This document shows positions 8,219 through 15,921 of a stretch of 41,607 bases of DNA, piece after piece (the stretch's first letter is position 1; each line of letters opens with the position of its first letter). Source of the DNA: a bacterium (lineage in GTDB: Bacteria; Sysuimicrobiota; Sysuimicrobiia; Sysuimicrobiales; Segetimicrobiaceae); assembly GCA_035945995.1 (NCBI GenBank), contig DASYZR010000131.1:1-41607 (forward strand), in the 5' to 3' direction. Below the pieces are notes generated by a model. The model ran no database searches. It was not told the origin of the DNA and worked only from the letters and a program-made list of their open reading frames with translations. Position numbers and translations under genes: made by a program.

Positions 8219-9364
8219 ATGATCGTTTCCGCCGGCACGGTGCTCGCCGCCGACCGTGATCTCACCCCAGGCGTCGTCGTGATCGAAGACGGCCGCATTG
8301 TGCGCGTCTCCGCCGAGGCGGCCCCGAGGGGGGGCCTCTCGTTCCCCGACGCCACGCTGATCCCGGGCTTGATCGATCTCCAAGTCAACGGCGGCGCCGG
8401 CGTCGACTGCCTGCGCGCGGGGGCGGCGGCGTACGACACCCTCGGCCGCTACCTCGCGGCGACCGGCGTCACGGCCTACGTGCCCACGATCACGAGCGCG
8501 CCGCTCGAGGAGATGCGGCGCGCCGGGGAGATCGCCGCCGCGGCGATGCGCCGTCCGGGCGCGCTGCCGGAGATTCTCGGCGTGCATCTCGAAGGCCCGT
8601 ACCTCAATCCGCTGCGCCGCGGCGCGCACCGCGCGCAGGATCTCCGGTCCCCGGACGTCGACGAGATCGCCGAGACCGTCCGCCGGCTCGAGGGCACCGT
8701 GCGGATCATGACCCTCGCGCCCGAACTGGAGAACGCCGAGCCCGCCGTCCGATGGCTCGTGGAAGCCGGGGTCGTCGTCGCGATCGGACACACCGACGCG
8801 GCCTTCGACGACGTGCAGGCGGCCGCGCGGTGGGGCGCGCGCCTCGTGACGCACCTGTTCAACGCGATGCGCGGCATTCACCATCGGGAGCCGGGCGCCG
8901 CCGGCGGCGCGCTCGTGACGCCGGCGCTTACGCTCGGCGTGATCGCCGACCTCGCGCATGTGCATCCCGCCGTGCTGGCGCTGACCGCGCACGCGGCCGG
9001 CATGAGCCGCGTGGCGCTCGTGACGGATGCGGTCTCTGCCGCCGGGATGGGCCGGGGGTCGTTCACCCTGGGGGCGCAGACGATCGACGTGAGAGACGGC
9101 GTGCCGCGGCTCCCCGACGGCAGCCTCGCCGGCAGCGTGCTCCAGCTGCACCGGGCCGTGCAGAACTTCGCCGGGGCCGCGGGCGTGAGCCGCCGGGACG
9201 CGGTGCAGGCCGCGTCGTTCACGCCGGCCAAAGTGCTCGGGCTGCACCGCCGGAAGGGCCGCATCGCCCCCGGAATGGACGCCGATCTCGTGGTGCTGGG
9301 GCGCGACGGGGACGTGGTGTTGACGGTTGCCCGCGGGCAGATCGCCTACCGGCGCGGATCGTAG
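8219..9364 (+). CDS. nagA: N-acetylglucosamine-6-phosphate deacetylase
   Basis: NagA deacetylates GlcNAc-6-P to GlcN-6-P, the step after MurQ, returning wall sugar to central amino-sugar metabolism. The 381-residue amidohydrolase has the metal-binding GVHLEGPYLNP (E125), IGHTDA (H191), LVTHLFNAM (H212) and the catalytic LVTDAVSAAGM (D270). This matches the one-metal pattern of bacterial NagA. ATG 8219 is preceded by a GGAAG about nine bases upstream. It is transcribed divergently from the murQ/anmK operon, with only a short shared gap (8145-8218) in which I could not identify clear promoter hexamers. Confidence 0.96.
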   Translation: MIVSAGTVLAADRDLTPGVVVIEDGRIVRVSAEAAPRGGLSFPDATLIPGLIDLQVNGGAGVDCLRAGAAAYDTLGRYLAATGVTAYVPTITSAPLEEMRRAGEIAAAAMRRPGALPEILGVHLEGPYLNPLRRGAHRAQDLRSPDVDEIAETVRRLEGTVRIMTLAPELENAEPAVRWLVEAGVVVAIGHTDAAFDDVQAAARWGARLVTHLFNAMRGIHHREPGAAGGALVTPALTLGVIADLAHVHPAVLALTAHAAGMSRVALVTDAVSAAGMGRGSFTLGAQTIDVRDGVPRLPDGSLAGSVLQLHRAVQNFAGAAGVSRRDAVQAASFTPAKVLGLHRRKGRIAPGMDADLVVLGRDGDVVLTVARGQIAYRRGS

Positions 9365-9396
9365 CTCCCCGGACGCCGAACGTTTCTGCGGATTCC

Positions 9397-9425
9397 TTGA
9401 CAAGCCTTCGGGAATCTGATACCAA
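9397..9425 (+). promoter_or_regulatory. Candidate sigma-70 promoter for the riboswitch-gltB transcript
   Basis: A perfect TTGACA (9397-9402) lies 17 bp before TACCAA (9420-9425). The -10 match is poor, so the exact -10 is uncertain; GATAAT at 9435 is an alternative with a weaker -35. It is placed correctly to transcribe the riboswitch that begins near 9480. Confidence 0.45.
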
Positions 9426-9479
9426 CGGATAGAGAGATAATCGCATATCGCTCACCAGCCGGCCCGGACGCCGGCGGGA

Positions 9480-9583
9480 GGGAGTGCGCCTAGGGTTCCG
9501 CGGCCCGGGAGCCGGCCAGGACCGAGCGGCGCAGGCGGCCTGTCACAGCCGCTACACCGTCGGGACAAAAGCCCGAGGGAGGG
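9480..9583 (+). promoter_or_regulatory. ykkC-family riboswitch aptamer upstream of gltB
   Basis: The segment has the hallmarks of the ykkC class. CTAGGGTTCCG (9490-9500) follows stem strand TGCGCC (9485-9490), which closes with GGCGCA (9528-9533). GGACCGAG lies just before that closure. A second stem is GGCGGC/AGCCGC around 9534-9552. Then comes the conserved 3' block ACACCGTCGGGACAAAAGCC, in which CGGG and CCCG pair around the ACAAAA loop. Members of this class sense guanidine (ykkC-I) or, in subtype 2, ppGpp, PRPP or nucleoside diphosphates. I cannot settle the subtype by eye. A biosynthetic glutamate synthase downstream favours subtype 2a (ppGpp) over guanidine, by inference. Confidence 0.85.
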
Positions 9584-9616
9584 TTCCTCTTTTTGGACTC
9601 TCGCGCGGGCTTTTTT
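9571..9616 (+). terminator. Intrinsic terminator overlapping the riboswitch 3' end
   Basis: The stem is GCCCG + GGGAG paired with CTCTC + CGGGC, with a small internal loop and a further TCC/GGA pair, followed by TTTTTT (9611-9616). The 5' arm GCCCG (9571-9575) is also the 3' strand of the aptamer's last stem. Ligand binding would therefore prevent the terminator from forming, giving a genetic ON switch. Confidence 0.85.
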
Positions 9617-9627
9617 GTATACCCGCG

Positions 9628-9738
9628 GGCCGACGCGCTCAGACGTGTGTAGCAGCCCGTGCCGTTGATCCGGGCGGTCCTGGACGTTCTGGCTCACGCC
9701 GTAGGCGGCGTGTCGACGCGCTGGCCGACGCGCTCAGA
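9628..9738 (+). repeat. Diverged leader repeat (family shared with sufD and nuoB leaders)
   Basis: GGCCGACGCGCTCAGA occurs at 9628-9643 and again at 9723-9738, 95 bp apart, implying two degenerate tandem units. The second unit contains TTGATCCGGGCGGTCCTGGA (9665-9684). This closely resembles the core of the sufD and nuoB leader repeats (17 of the first 21 positions against the nuoB copies). It ends in CGACGCGCTCAGATAGGAGG, which contains the gltB ribosome binding site and resembles the end of the sufD leader. Confidence 0.65.
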
Positions 9739-9751
9739 TAGGAGGCGACGG

Positions 9752-12700
9752 GTGGTGTCGGGTCTGCGCGACCCACGGTTCGAACACGACGCGTGCGGCA
9801 CCGGGTTCGTCGCGACCACGGCCGGACGCAGCCACGCCGTGCTCGAAATCGCGCTCGAAGCCGTCACTCGCCTGACGCACCGCGGCGCCGTCTCGGCCGA
9901 CGGCAAGACCGGCGACGGCGCGGGCGTGCTCACGCAGATTCCGCACCGGCTGCTGCTCCCCGATCTGTACCGCCTCGGCGTCCACGCGCCCCGCCACGCG
10001 GACCTCGGCGTCGCGATGGTATTCCTGCCGCGCGACGTGCGCGTCCAGGCGCGCGCGCGCGCGGTCATCGAGGACGTCGTCACGCGGGAGGGCCTCGTCT
10101 TCTTCGGGTGGCGGCCGGTGCCGGTGGCCCAGAGCGCGCTCGGCGCGCAGGCCGCGCGCACCCGCCCCGACATCCATCAGGCGCTCGTGGGGAGGCCGGA
10201 GCGGCTCGGCGCGGACGATTTCGAGCGGGCGCTGTACCTCGCGCGGCGGATCATCGAGCGCCGGCTCGAGGCGGAGCGGATCGACGGCACCTATATCGCC
10301 TCGTGCTCGCACCGCACGGTCGTCTACAAGGGCATGTTCGTCGCCCCGCAGCTCGCGCGGTTCTATCCGGACCTGCGCGACCCGCGGTACGAGACAGCGC
10401 TCGCGCTGTTCCACCAGCGGTACAGCACCAACACGTTCCCGAGCTGGCCGCTCGCGCAGCCGTTCCGGTTCCTCGCCCACAACGGCGAGATCAACACGCT
10501 CTCGGGCAACGTGACCTGGGCGGCGGCGCACGAAGGCCAGGCCCGCTCGTCCGTCTGGCGGGAGCGGATGCGCGACCTCCTGCCCGTGATCCAGCGCGGG
10601 GGCAGCGACAGCGCGATGCTGGACAACATGCTCGAGCTGCTCGTCCGGTCCGGGCGCGACACGCTGCACGCGATGATGATGCTCGTCCCTGAGGCGTGGG
10701 AGCATCACGCGGAGATGCCGGCCGAGGTCCGCGCCTTCTACGATTTTCACGCGGGGATCATGGAGCCGTGGGACGGACCGGCCGCGCTCGCCTTCTCCGA
10801 CGGCCGGTACGCCGCGGCCACGCTCGACCGCAACGGTCTCCGCCCGGCCCGGTACGCCGTCACCGAGGACGGTTTGGTCATTGTCGCGAGCGAGGCCGGC
10901 GTCGTCGACTTGGACGCGACGCGCGTGGTCGAGAAGGGGCGCCTCGGTCCCGGGCGGATGATCGCCGTCGACACCGTCGCCGGGCGCATCCTGCCCGATG
11001 AGGTGATCAAGGCGGAAGCGGCCGCGGGGCGGCCGTACGGTGCGTGGCTGGCGAAGGAGCGGGCCCGTCCGGACGCGGCGGCGCGCGCCGTGAAGCCGGA
11101 CCCTGCCGCGCCCCCTGACGGGGGCGCCGACAGGCAGCGCCGCATGGTGCTGTTCGGCTACACGCGCGAAGAGATCCAGCGCATTCTCCTGCCCATGCTC
11201 GGCGAGGCCAAGGATCCCGTCGGCTCGATGGGCGACGACACGCCGCCCGCGGTGCTCGGGGTCCGGCCGCGGCTCGTCGCCCACTACCTGAAGCAGCGCT
11301 TCGCACAGGTGACCAACCCCCCCATCGATCCCCTGCGCGAGCGACTCGTGATGTCGCTGCGCACGCTGGCCGGCGCGCGGCCGAGTCGGCTCGCGGAAAC
11401 TCCGGCGCACGCCCGCCTCGTCGAGCTGGAGAGCCCGATTCTCGCGCCGGACGATCTCACCGTCCTTGCGGGTCTCGGCGACCGCTTCCGCCTCCGGACC
11501 CTCGATGCGGTGTTCCCGGCGGCCGAGGGGCTGGACGGGCTCGAGCGCGCGCTCGTGCGGCTCTGCGACGACGCCGCGTATCAGGTGGAGGAGGGGACGG
11601 CGTTGCTCGTGCTCTCCGACCGGCGGGCCGACGCGGCCCGCGCGCCGATTCCGGCTGTGCTGGCCGTCGGCGCCGTGCATCAAGCGCTGATCCGCCGCGG
11701 GGTGCGGATGAGCACGAGCCTCATTGTCGAAACCGACGAGGCGCGCGACGTCCACCACATCGCTCTGTTGATCGGCTACGGCGCGAGCGCCGTGTGTCCC
11801 GCGCTGGCCTACGACGTGGTGGCGGACGAGGGGCGGCGCCAGGGGCTCGCCCCCGCTGAGGCGCTGGACCGCTACCGCCGCGCGCTCGAAGCCGGTCTGC
11901 TCAAGATCATGTCCAAGATGGGCATTTCGACGATCAGCAGCTACCACGGGGCGGCGATCTTCGAAGCCGTCGGGCTGGAGCACGCGCTGGTGGAGTTCGC
12001 GCTCACCGGCACGCCGTCGCGGCTCGGCGGGATCGGCCTCGCCGAGGTCGGCGACGACACGCTGGCGCGCCACCGCGAGGCCTGGGCGGCGGGCGCCGTC
12101 CCGGGGCTCGGGGATCCGGGCATGTTCCGCTTCCGCAAGGGCGGCGACTACCACGCCTTCCATCCGAACGTCCTGCGGGGACTGCACCGGCTCACGCTCA
12201 ACGGCGCCGAGGAGGACTACCTCGCGTACGCCTGGGAAGTCACGCACCGGCCGCCCACCGCGCTGCGCGATCTGCTCGAGCTGCACGGGCGCACCCCGAT
12301 CGAGCTGCACGACGTGGAGCCGGCCGCGTCGATCGTCCGGCGGTTCATCGTGTCGTCGATGTCGCACGGCTCGCTCAGCCGCGAGGCGCACGAGACGCTT
12401 GCCGTCGCCGCCAACCGCCTCGGCGCCCGCAGCGCGAGCGGCGAAGGCGGGGAGGACCCCGCCCGGTACGCGCCGCGGCCGAACGGGGATTCGGCCAACT
12501 CCGCGATCAAGCAGATCGCGTCCGGGCGCTTCGGCGTCACCGCGGCGTACCTGGCCTCCGCGCAGGAGCTCGAAATCAAGATCGCGCAGGGGAGCAAGCC
12601 GGGCGAGGGCGGCCAGATCCCGGGGAACAAGGTCAGCGAGGAAATCGCCCGGATCCGGCGCTCGCAGCCCGGAATCACGCTGATCTCGCCGCCCCCCCAC

Positions 12701-14242
12701 CACGACATCTACAGCATCGAGGATCTCGCGCAGCTTATCTACGACCTGAAGCAGGGCAATCCGAGCGCGCGGGTCTCGGTGAAGCTCGTCAGCGAGGCCG
12801 GCGTCGGGACGATCGCGGCCGGGGTGGCCAAGGCCTACGCCGACACGGTCCACATCGCCGGCTGTGACGGCGGGACCGGCGCCTCGCCGCTTGATTCGAT
12901 CAAGAACGCGGGCGTGCCGTGGGAACTCGGCCTGGCCGAGACGCAGCAGACCCTCGTCGCGAACAACCTGCGCGGCCGGGTGCGCGTGCGGGTCGACGGG
13001 GGGCTCAAGACCGGCCGGGACGTCGTCGTCGCCGCGATGCTCGGCGCCGAGGAGTTCGGGTTCGCCAGCGCGGCGGTCGTGGCGCTCGGCTGCGTGATGG
13101 CGCGGCAATGCCACCTCAACACCTGCCCCGTCGGCATCGCCACCCAACGGGACGACCTGCGCGCCAAGTTTCCCGGGACGCCGGAGCGCGTGATCCGCTT
13201 TTTCCTCGGTGTGGCCGAGGACGTGCGGCGCATCCTCGCGTCGCTCGGCTTCCGCTCGGTCGACGAGATCGTCGGACGCGCGGATCTGCTGCGCGTGCGC
13301 GCGGACCTCGCCTCGGGCCGGGCGCGCCGCCTCACGCTCGCGCCGATCCTCGCCGATCCGGACCCGTCCGGCACGCGGGCCCGCCGCCAACGCCAGGACC
13401 GCAACGACCGGCCCGGGACGCCGTATGACGATCACATCCTGCTCGAGATCCGCGACGCGATTCTCGACGGCCGGCCGGTCGACCGCGAGTTCGGCATTAC
13501 AAACGGCGACCGGGCGGTCGGCGGCCGCATCGCGGCGGCGATCGCCCGGCGGTACGGCGACGCCGGACTGCCGGACGGGACGATCACCCTCCGCTTCTCC
13601 GGGACCGCGGGCCAGTCGTTCGGCGCGTGGTGCGTGTCCGGCATGCGCCTCGTGCTGACGGGGGAGGTCAACGACTACGCCGGCAAGGGCATGACCGGCG
13701 GGGAACTCGCGATCCGGCCGCCGGAGGTTCTGCGGGCCGCGTCCCACCGGCACGTGATCGTCGGGAACACCGTGCTGTATGGCGCGACGGGCGGACGGTT
13801 CTTCGCCGCCGGCCGGGCCGGGGAAAGGTTCGCGGTCCGCAACAGCGGTGCCGTCGCCGTCGTCGAGGGCGTGGGCGACCACGGCTGCGAGTACATGACC
13901 GGCGGCGCGGTGGTCGTGCTCGGCGAGACCGGACGGAATTTCGGCGCCGGCATGACCGGCGGCATCGCGTTCGTGCTCGACGCCGACGGACGGTTCACCC
14001 GGCGCTATCATCCCGGGCTCGTCACCGCGCAGCGCGTGGACGACCCGGCAGACGCGGCGCGGCTCCGCGGGCTGGTGCTGGCGCACGCGGAAGCGACCGG
14101 CAGCGCCCGGGCCTGGGCGCTGCTCGACGAGTGGCGCTCGTGGCTGCCGAAGTTCTGGCGGCTCGTGCCGAAGGACACACCGGCGCCGGCGGCCGGGCCG
14201 CGTCCGGTAAGCGCGCCGGCCGGAACCGTCGAGCGCGGCTGA
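9752..14242 (+). CDS. gltB: Glutamate synthase large (alpha) subunit
   Basis: A 1496-residue protein that makes two glutamates from glutamine and 2-oxoglutarate. The class II amidotransferase domain begins with Cys15 in the HDACGTGF motif. As in other GltB proteins a short propeptide must be removed to expose this nucleophile. The central domain and FMN barrel follow (PPPHHDIYSIEDLAQLIYD, CDGGTGASPL). The 3Fe-4S ligands are C1114, C1120 and C1125 in CVMARQCHLNTCPVG. A C-terminal beta-helix carries MTGG repeats. GTG 9752 is chosen because AGGAGG lies 6 nt upstream. No gltD is adjacent, so the reductant could be ferredoxin or a distant GltD. Residues around 450-465 hold a GC-palindrome linker. 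Confidence 0.96.
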   Translation: MVSGLRDPRFEHDACGTGFVATTAGRSHAVLEIALEAVTRLTHRGAVSADGKTGDGAGVLTQIPHRLLLPDLYRLGVHAPRHADLGVAMVFLPRDVRVQARARAVIEDVVTREGLVFFGWRPVPVAQSALGAQAARTRPDIHQALVGRPERLGADDFERALYLARRIIERRLEAERIDGTYIASCSHRTVVYKGMFVAPQLARFYPDLRDPRYETALALFHQRYSTNTFPSWPLAQPFRFLAHNGEINTLSGNVTWAAAHEGQARSSVWRERMRDLLPVIQRGGSDSAMLDNMLELLVRSGRDTLHAMMMLVPEAWEHHAEMPAEVRAFYDFHAGIMEPWDGPAALAFSDGRYAAATLDRNGLRPARYAVTEDGLVIVASEAGVVDLDATRVVEKGRLGPGRMIAVDTVAGRILPDEVIKAEAAAGRPYGAWLAKERARPDAAARAVKPDPAAPPDGGADRQRRMVLFGYTREEIQRILLPMLGEAKDPVGSMGDDTPPAVLGVRPRLVAHYLKQRFAQVTNPPIDPLRERLVMSLRTLAGARPSRLAETPAHARLVELESPILAPDDLTVLAGLGDRFRLRTLDAVFPAAEGLDGLERALVRLCDDAAYQVEEGTALLVLSDRRADAARAPIPAVLAVGAVHQALIRRGVRMSTSLIVETDEARDVHHIALLIGYGASAVCPALAYDVVADEGRRQGLAPAEALDRYRRALEAGLLKIMSKMGISTISSYHGAAIFEAVGLEHALVEFALTGTPSRLGGIGLAEVGDDTLARHREAWAAGAVPGLGDPGMFRFRKGGDYHAFHPNVLRGLHRLTLNGAEEDYLAYAWEVTHRPPTALRDLLELHGRTPIELHDVEPAASIVRRFIVSSMSHGSLSREAHETLAVAANRLGARSASGEGGEDPARYAPRPNGDSANSAIKQIASGRFGVTAAYLASAQELEIKIAQGSKPGEGGQIPGNKVSEEIARIRRSQPGITLISPPPHHDIYSIEDLAQLIYDLKQGNPSARVSVKLVSEAGVGTIAAGVAKAYADTVHIAGCDGGTGASPLDSIKNAGVPWELGLAETQQTLVANNLRGRVRVRVDGGLKTGRDVVVAAMLGAEEFGFASAAVVALGCVMARQCHLNTCPVGIATQRDDLRAKFPGTPERVIRFFLGVAEDVRRILASLGFRSVDEIVGRADLLRVRADLASGRARRLTLAPILADPDPSGTRARRQRQDRNDRPGTPYDDHILLEIRDAILDGRPVDREFGITNGDRAVGGRIAAAIARRYGDAGLPDGTITLRFSGTAGQSFGAWCVSGMRLVLTGEVNDYAGKGMTGGELAIRPPEVLRAASHRHVIVGNTVLYGATGGRFFAAGRAGERFAVRNSGAVAVVEGVGDHGCEYMTGGAVVVLGETGRNFGAGMTGGIAFVLDADGRFTRRYHPGLVTAQRVDDPADAARLRGLVLAHAEATGSARAWALLDEWRSWLPKFWRLVPKDTPAPAAGPRPVSAPAGTVERG
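11108..11127. repeat. CCCC/GGGG palindrome inside gltB
   Basis: GCGCCCCC-TGAC-GGGGGCGC, perfect 8-bp arms, encoding the APPDGGA linker between the amidotransferase and central domains of GltB. Confidence 0.7.
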
Positions 14243-14247
14243 CCGCG

Positions 14248-14264
14248 GGCCCCGAGCAGGGGCC
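14248..14264. repeat. GC palindrome after the gltB stop
   Basis: GGCCCC-GAGCA-GGGGCC starts 6 nt after the gltB stop codon. It could form an RNA hairpin but has no U-run, so it is not called a terminator. Confidence 0.55.
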
Positions 14265-14292
14265 GATTTCCGCACCGCAGAAAACCGCCCGC

Positions 14293-15921
14293 GTGCGGGC
14301 CCCGTTGTCGCCCCTGCAATTCTTTCGCCGCGCCGCGGACGTCTACGCGGATTGGCCCGCCGTCGTCGACGGCGACACGCGGTACCGGTACGGGGAGTTC
14401 GCCGACCGGTGCCTGCGCCTCGCCGCCGGCCTGCGCGCGGCCCTCGCGCCGGGGGACCGGGTCGCGGTGCTCGCGCCGAACACCCACCGGGCCCTCGAGT
14501 GCTACACCGCCGTCCCGCTCGCCGGGGCCGTGCTCGTGCCGCTGAACACGCGCCTCGGCCCGGCGGAGTATCGTTACATCCTCGGGCACAGCGACTGCCG
14601 CATGGTGCTGGCCGACCCGGCCTTTGCCGATCTCGCCGGCGGGCTCTGTGACGAGGCCGGCCGGCGTCTCGTGCTGCTCTCCGCGGAGCCCCCTGGAGGG
14701 GGCAGGCCGGCGCCGACCGTGGAAGAGCTGATCGCCGCGGTCCCGGCCGGGGGCGCCCGGCGGCTTCTCGAGGCAGTCGACGAGGTCGATGAGAGCGCCG
14801 CGATCACCATCAATTACACCAGCGGGACGTCCGGACGCCCGAAGGGCGTCGTGATGACCCACCGGCAGACGGCGCTCAACGTCCTCGACGTGGTGGTCCA
14901 CGCGCGCCTCACCGCCGCCGACGTCTACCTCCACACGCTGCCGATGTTTCACGTGAACGGGTGGGGCGGCGTGTGGGCCATGGCCGCCGCGGGCGCGCGA
15001 CAGGTGTGCCTGCCCCGCGTCGACCCGCCCGCGGTGGTCCGGCTCATCGACGCCGAAGGCGTCACCGTCGCCTTCGCCGCGCCGACCGTGCTCGTCATGC
15101 TCGGCGGAGATTCAAGCACGCGCGGCTGGCGGCCCCGGCAGCGCGTGCGGTGGTACGTCGGCGGGGCGCCGCCGCCGGCGGCCCTGATCACGCGGTGCGA
15201 GGAAGAGTTGGGGTTCGAGATCGTGCACGTCTACGGCCTCACCGAGACCGGGCCGTGGCTCACCGTGTGCGAGTGGCGCGCGGCCTGGGACACCCTGCCG
15301 CTCGCGGAGCGCGCCGCGATCAAGGCGCGGCAGGGCGTGGGCCAGATCGCCGCCGGCCGCGTGCGCGTCGCGCGTGAGGATCTCAGCGACGTGGCGCGCG
15401 ACGGGGCGGAGATCGGCGAGATCGTCGTGCGCGGGCCGACCGTCACGCCGGGGTACTATCGGGATCCTGAGGCCACCGCGGCCGCGACGGCCGGCGGCTG
15501 GTTCCACACCGGCGATCTCGCCGTCGTGCATCCCGACGGCTACCTCGAGATCGTGGACCGCAAGAAGGATCTCATCATCAGCGGGGGCGAGAACATCTCC
15601 TCGGTGCAAGTCGAGGGCGTGCTCTACCAGCACCCCGCGGTGCTGGAAGCCGCGGTCGTGGCCTCGCCGGATCCGGTGTGGGGAGAAGTACCGCGGGCCT
15701 ACGTCGTCCTCCGGCCCGGGGCGCGGGCGACCGTCGCCGAGTTGATCGCGTTCTGCCGGGCGCGGCTGGCGCATTTCAAGGCGCCGAAGATCGTCGACCT
15801 GATGGAGGCGCTGCCCAAAACGGCGACCGGCAAGATCCAGAAGTACGTGCTCCGGGCGGCGCCGTCCGCGGGCCCCCCGACGCCGGATCCCCCTGGGGGA
15901 GATGCCGATGCCTCTTCGTAG
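14293..15921 (+). CDS. Acyl-CoA synthetase (AMP-forming ligase)
   Basis: A 542-residue adenylate-forming enzyme that activates a carboxylic acid with ATP and CoA. The P-loop TSGTSGRPKG is at 176-185, VYGLTETGPW and HTGDLAVVHPDGYLEIVDRK follow, and the catalytic lysine is K514 in LPKTATGKIQK. The closest recognisable pattern is the medium/long-chain fatty acyl ligase group, but the substrate cannot be read from motifs. GTG 14293 is chosen because homology begins there; the frame is open further upstream without a good start. Its last 20 nt overlap the next gene, a flavoprotein of a family that acts on acyl-CoAs or phenols, so the ligase may supply that enzyme's substrate. Two GC palindromes (14688 and 15888) encode Pro/Gly linkers. 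Confidence 0.9.
   Translation: MRAPLSPLQFFRRAADVYADWPAVVDGDTRYRYGEFADRCLRLAAGLRAALAPGDRVAVLAPNTHRALECYTAVPLAGAVLVPLNTRLGPAEYRYILGHSDCRMVLADPAFADLAGGLCDEAGRRLVLLSAEPPGGGRPAPTVEELIAAVPAGGARRLLEAVDEVDESAAITINYTSGTSGRPKGVVMTHRQTALNVLDVVVHARLTAADVYLHTLPMFHVNGWGGVWAMAAAGARQVCLPRVDPPAVVRLIDAEGVTVAFAAPTVLVMLGGDSSTRGWRPRQRVRWYVGGAPPPAALITRCEEELGFEIVHVYGLTETGPWLTVCEWRAAWDTLPLAERAAIKARQGVGQIAAGRVRVAREDLSDVARDGAEIGEIVVRGPTVTPGYYRDPEATAAATAGGWFHTGDLAVVHPDGYLEIVDRKKDLIISGGENISSVQVEGVLYQHPAVLEAAVVASPDPVWGEVPRAYVVLRPGARATVAELIAFCRARLAHFKAPKIVDLMEALPKTATGKIQKYVLRAAPSAGPPTPDPPGGDADASS
14688..14703. repeat. CCCC/GGGG palindrome inside the acyl-CoA synthetase
   Basis: GCCCCC-TGGA-GGGGGC, perfect arms, encoding the EPPGGGRP surface loop. 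A second, shorter member (CCCCC-T-GGGGG, 15889-15899) lies at the 3' end of the same gene and overlaps the ribosome-binding region of the next. Confidence 0.65.

Noticed and set aside
9771-9785. tRNA-like GGTTCGAAC
   Set aside because: It falls in the first codons of gltB and no cloverleaf arms can be drawn around it.
14248-14264. Intrinsic terminator after gltB
   Set aside because: The hairpin is good but there is no U-run, and the acyl-CoA ligase gene starts 28 nt later. It matches the dispersed palindrome family instead.
9734-14275. A 1513-codon open frame on the minus strand opposite gltB
   Set aside because: It mirrors gltB and has Arg/His/Ala-rich translation with no domain pattern. 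Long antisense frames are expected in very GC-rich genes.
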